Of a DNA stretch of 64,000 nt, positions 60,441 through 64,000 are shown in pieces. The DNA comes from Henckelia pumila (lineage: Eukaryota > Streptophyta > Magnoliopsida > Lamiales > Gesneriaceae): the NCBI RefSeq assembly GCF_033568475.1, contig NC_133120.1, positions 82,374,151 through 82,438,150 on the forward strand, given 5' to 3'. The position numbers and the translations under genes are program-made. Each line of letters starts with the position of its first letter. Position 1 is the stretch's first letter. The notes beneath the pieces are model-generated. The model was not told the origin of the DNA. It made no database searches and saw only the letters and a list, made by a program, of their open reading frames with translations.

Positions 60441-60975
60441 GAGCTGCCCTCATGGACTATCTTGTTTAATTTTAGTTGATTTTGTTGAGTCATATTCGAG
60501 TTTATTAGCTCACTCTGTAAAGCATGACTTGTTGGGTTGATTTATATAATGTTTTATCCTCAATAAATAAATAAATAAATTCCTAAAGATAATTGTGATC
60601 TTGAAAATTTTGGTTAGATAATATTCTCATTATAGTTAAATAATTTATATATATTTAGTCAAAAATAAATTCAATTATATAACTAAATCTTTGACTATCT
60701 CTCAATTAATTGGAAAGATTTCGATCATAATGAAGACTAATTGGGATTTATTCTTTTGCTAACATATATATTTTGTGTACTATTTCAGGCAATATTAATA
60801 CAATGCAGTAGAGGTTCTCATTCCGATAAAAATAAATATTTGTTGCAATATTTTTCACTAGCAAATTGATTTTAGTAATTATGGACTAATTAATTCGTGT
60901 TTCTAAATTTTTAATATAATCGATAGTCTTGTAATAGTTTTCAAATGTCAATATGTGTGCAGGAGATTCTGTAAT

Positions 60976-61182
60976 GGCAATTTGCTCAAAAATCTCCAAA
61001 TGCAAACATGTTTTGCTTTGAGTTCCTTAGTCATAAAATGTGGTACAAAACAATACAAGATGTGGTACGAAACCATACAAGATGTGGTACAAATTAACAA
61101 AAATTGTGGTACAAAAAAATGGCTAGGGAATGCAGAGCAAAACATGTTTGCATTGGGGATTTTTGAGCAATTTGCACTTCTG
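60976..61182. mobile_element. Mutator-like MITE, copy 2
   Basis: Same family as 5548-5728: starts GGCAATTTGCTCAAAAATC, carries three GTGGTAC units inside, and ends with the inverted arm. It is flanked by the 9-bp repeat TTCTGTAAT (60967-60975, 61183-61191). About 25 bp longer than copy 1, partly from one extra internal GTGGTAC unit. Confidence 0.75.
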
Positions 61183-61284
61183 TTCTGTAATCAAACTTAA
61201 ATAAGGAAAATTCTTTTTGATATATAATAATCATCTAGTAATAAATTTTAAAACTAAAATAGTTTTTATAATATTATAAATAGG

Positions 61285-61985
61285 GCTGACAAAAAAATAC
61301 CGAAATGCCGTCATACCGACTTTACCGTATCGAAAAAAACCCGAATATATCGAAAATTTCGGTATACCGTATCGAAATTTTCGGTATCGGTATAAGATTT
61401 TCGAATTTTCGATATTTCGGTATACCGAAAAAAATCGATATACAAGGTATCGATATTATACCGATATTTTTTTAAAAAAAAAATAGTATAAAAAAATCGG
61501 TATACACGGTATCATACCGATACCGTACAGAATTTCAGTATTGGGTACGGTATCAGTATGGATTTATGTCATACCGAAATTTCGATATAAATTTCTGGTA
61601 CGGTATCGAAAATTTCGATATCGAAATTTCCGGTACGGTATGCGGTATTTGGTACGGTATGCGGTATACCGTACCGAACCACCCCTAATTATAAACGTAA
61701 ATTTTCGGTACGATATGCGGTATTTGGTATGATATGCGATATACCGTACCGAACCACCCCTAATTATAAACGTATTCATATATGGTTAAAGTAAATTAAT
61801 GCCATATTCATTGAAATATAACCGCATACCGTACCGAACCACCCCTAATTATAAACGTAAATTTTCGGTACGATATGCGGTATTTGGTACGATATGCGAT
61901 ATACCGTACCGAACCACCCCTAATTATAAACGTATTCATATATGGTTAAAGTAAATTAATGCCATATTCATTGAAATATAATATC
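61285..61985. repeat. Palindrome-rich repeat and 160-bp tandem duplication
   Basis: 61285-61665 is packed with self-complementary motifs (GGTATACCG, ATACCGTACCG, AAATTTCGGTA). From about 61666 a 160-bp unit (with GTACCGAACCACCCCTAATT and ATTCATATATGGTTAAAG) is present twice, the second copy at about 61826-61985, almost identical, so the duplication is recent. It ends about 70 bp upstream of the X8 gene start codon. Confidence 0.8.
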
Positions 61986-62056
61986 GTTTATTTTTCGAAA
62001 ATTTCACAGCTGCTATATAACTAGTTCGCAATACCAACAAAGTCGGATAAAAAAAA

Positions 62057-62936
62057 ATGGCAAAGCAAAATATCAATTTGTTTCTTGTTTCAATCTTTTT
62101 CGTGATAGTCGCACGGAGATGCAATGCCCAGTTAGCACGAGTAAGTTGTTATAGTTCAATGATGATTTGTTGAATTATACATCATCCAAAAATTCATAGA
62201 AATGTATAAAAATCTTTTTGCAGCTTGCTAGTCATATATTCATTAATATGTATCCGTTGGATGATAATATATCCTATACTAACATTAAAAATAATTATTT
62301 TCAATTTTTATTTCAGCCAACAGTATGGTGCGTGGCGAACCTCGCTGCCTCAGAACAAGATTACCGATGGTTTTTGAAATTTGCATGTTCTTCGTTAGTG
62401 AATTGTGACCCGATTAAACCAGGAGGTGTGTGCCATGAGCCCGCTCATACGTACCATTGGACATCTTACGTTCTCAATATCTACTATCGTTCGACAGGCG
62501 TTTGTTGGAAGGGAATCGGTGTTCCAATGTTTCAAAATCCATGTAACATAAAATTTTCTTTCTCGATTTTGTTATCTTATTTAATATAATATATCATGGA
62601 TTTTTAAATAATGTTAAGCTAATATTGCATAATGTTATTTAAAAATATAGACAAATTTGATTATTTTATTGTTAAATTTAATTAATTAGTTTGATCGGAA
62701 TTGGTATATGCTAATTTGTTTTTATTTTAGAATATATATAGTATTTGTACAAACTTTTGTGCAATTGAAATGGAAAGTTCTTGAGTTCTAATAATTTTGT
62801 TGTTCGAATTATTTATGGGATTTAGTATGTATCAAATTATAGTGTAAATCAGAATATACAATTGTTTTAGTAATATTGTGTAATTCTATTTTTATCTTGG
62901 TGTTTTGCAGCTCATGATGATTGTGTCTTCGAATAA
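62057..62936 (+). CDS. Small secreted X8 (CBM43) protein, Ole e 10-like
   Basis: An apoplastic protein with one X8 carbohydrate-binding module; this family binds beta-1,3-glucan such as callose. Exons: 62057-62140, 62317-62542, 62911-62936; GT-AG introns, phases fit, 111 aa. Residues 1-24 form a signal peptide (NINLFLVSIFFVIVARRCNA, cleavage before Gln25). The X8 domain runs from VWCVAN (31) to the end with six Cys (C33, C52, C58, C67, C91, C108) in the normal order, KPGGVCHEP at 62-70 and YVLNIYYRSTG at 79-89. The last exon adds only SHDDCVFE, completing the motif usual at the end of X8. No GPI anchor or glucanase domain, so it is of the single-module type, like olive pollen Ole e 10. Intact; expression and tissue are unknown. 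Confidence 0.88.
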
Positions 62937-63374
62937 AAGTGGGGTGCAAAATAATTGTTGCGTACAACATGAGTTGCGGCTAGCTACTAAATAGGTGATT
63001 GATGATTGTATTTCTGATTTTGGATGTTGTCAATTATATTTATTTTCAATCAATGGTATGGGGTATGCTTCGAATATATTATGTATTTTTTTAAAAATAA
63101 ACTGAAAGATAAAATTTCAAAAACTATGTAAGTGTAACCTTTAAAATAGTACATGGTATGATAAAAATGCTCTGAGCAATCATTTAAATATTATACGTTA
63201 TGTGTATTCACAACAAAATAATATCTGAGTTATTTTACAAAACTTTATATTTAAATGGAAGTGTAAGAGAAATAATGAATCATACTTTTTTATGTTTGAA
63301 GTGACAGTTTCAATAAAATTAATATTTTCCCATGAAATAGTTATCTAATGCTAATTAATAGATGGGATAATATT
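62937..63374. other. 3' flank of the X8 gene
   Basis: 3' untranslated region of the X8 gene and AT-rich spacer. No further coding signal. Confidence 0.4.
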
Positions 63375-63903
63375 CAATTCAGTCTCCTCATTTTATGCTA
63401 TGTTCTTGATTTAGTCCCTGATTTTCCATTTATCCTAAATTAATCTTTCGTTTTTCGCTTAGTTTCTGGAGTTAGTCATAAAATATGGATGAATGAATAA
63501 AAACCTGACTAACTTTGAAAGAAATTTAATAAGAGAGAATAGAATATCAAATCAAATAATTTAAAGTAGCGAAATTCATATAATCTAATATAACAAAAAG
63601 AAACAAACATTAGGATTCGATGAAAAAAAATAGTAAAACCAATTTCAGAGAAGGGTTGTTGATTTGCCCAACGCTGGTTGGAAAAAAAAAAGAAATAAAA
63701 ATAAGGGCTTCCAAATGAAAATCGAATTTAGGGAAAGAAAGGAAGAGAGGCTTTGGATAAACATTTGAGCACATGACCATCATATGGGAGATTCAGTCCA
63801 TTTTTACTCTCATAATAATTAACGGAAGTATCAAATTCGGAAAACAAGCGAAAAACTGAGGACCAATTCGAGACAATTGAAAATTGAGGGACTAAACTGA
63901 ATT
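63375..63903. mobile_element. Probable MITE with long imperfect inverted repeats
   Basis: The left arm (63375-63465) starts AATTCAGTCTCCTCA and includes TTTAGTCCCTGATTTTCC and TTTTTCGCTTAG. The right arm (63843-63903), read inverted, has AATTCAGTTTAGTCCCTC and CAGTTTTTCGCTTG. Arms of about 60-90 bp flank about 380 bp of non-coding sequence. No clear target duplication. Confidence 0.45.
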
Positions 63904-64000
63904 TAGTTTAGCTAGATTTTAAAAATTAAAATAAAATTTTTTGGAGCTTCTTTACACACTTGGGCCTGAGGTAAAGGCCTCTTGGGCCTCCTCTCAGGTC

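Larger units (their letters stand above)
58625..60580 (+). pseudogene. LINE ORF2 C-terminal (RNase H) pseudogene, split by DNA elements
   Basis: The tail of a plant non-LTR reverse transcriptase. 58640-58940 encodes the stretch before RNase H (VALVSWSLWMDRNQFVFENR, then ASWMWEQSVSYHKDH). 58950-59165 begins the RNase H domain (SNLDCVKINVGRFFQ, where the expected VDG motif is lost, and FGAELMAVREGVRLDIHHHWRKI). A 504-bp element interrupts it at 59173-59676. It resumes at 59677 in other frames with SPIAPRSSDFLFYSELL and then RRQANNVAHLLASRVIF, the expected RNase H end. A frameshift lies just before the break near 59155, and the resumed part needs two frames. A second repeat may interrupt it from about 59838 to 60440. 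ATAAATAAATAAATAAAT near 60562-60579 may be its 3' tail. Confidence 0.75.

Noticed and set aside
63960-64000. GGGCCTGAGG/GAGGCCC inverted motif at the right edge as a terminator or element end
   Set aside because: Too short and cut by the window edge; nothing can be shown.

Overview
The window is nuclear DNA of a flowering plant, most likely a eudicot and possibly an asterid of the Lamiales type (the last point is an impression from gene and repeat style, not proven). Reasons: AT-rich spacers, genes with many GT-AG introns, plant-only families (group I WRKY, patellin, X8 protein, SCAR), and nested LTR retrotransposons and MITEs.

Five host genes can be assembled exon by exon with consistent splice phases: a BolA4-type iron-sulphur regulator (minus strand, 8262-10258, 3 exons, 161 aa); a SCAR/WAVE actin regulator like SCAR2 (plus, 38452-45418, 9 exons, 1536 aa); a group I WRKY factor of the WRKY33 type (plus, 48491-50935, 5 exons, 565 aa); a Sec14-GOLD patellin like PATL6 (minus, 52973-54576, 4 exons, 408 aa); and a small secreted X8/CBM43 protein (plus, 62057-62936, 3 exons, 111 aa). 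They are unrelated single genes, each with its own promoter. The WRKY promoter carries a cluster of W-boxes that suggests autoregulation.

About 28 kb is LTR retrotransposon. An old Ty1/copia copy fills 1 to about 4305 and runs off the left edge. A Ty3/gypsy element of the Tat type spans 10532-27767, with 547-bp LTRs, a 5-bp target duplication (CATTT), two RNase H-like regions, a 59-bp tandem array, and an opposite-strand gene region behind pol. Inside its integrase region sits a younger, inverted, gag-only element (15072-22294) with very large 2871-bp LTRs and its own 5-bp duplication (AGGGC). A second Ty1/copia copy lies on the minus strand at 29741-36032 (282-bp LTRs, duplication AATAT). 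An Athila-like gypsy remnant lies at about 55250-56540.

The spacers hold small DNA elements and LINE remains: two copies of a Mutator-like MITE with 9-bp duplications (5548-5728, 60976-61182), two Tourist-like MITEs with TAA duplications (6704-7030, 36206-36971), a fold-back element in the last WRKY intron, a 504-bp inverted-repeat element that split a LINE RNase H pseudogene at a readable target site, a short retroposed LINE 3' end with poly-A and a 10-bp duplication, and a 160-bp tandem duplication just upstream of the X8 gene.

I saw no tRNA, rRNA, CRISPR array or organelle segment. The most unusual items are the gag-only element with giant LTRs and the array of small covarying hairpins inside those LTRs.
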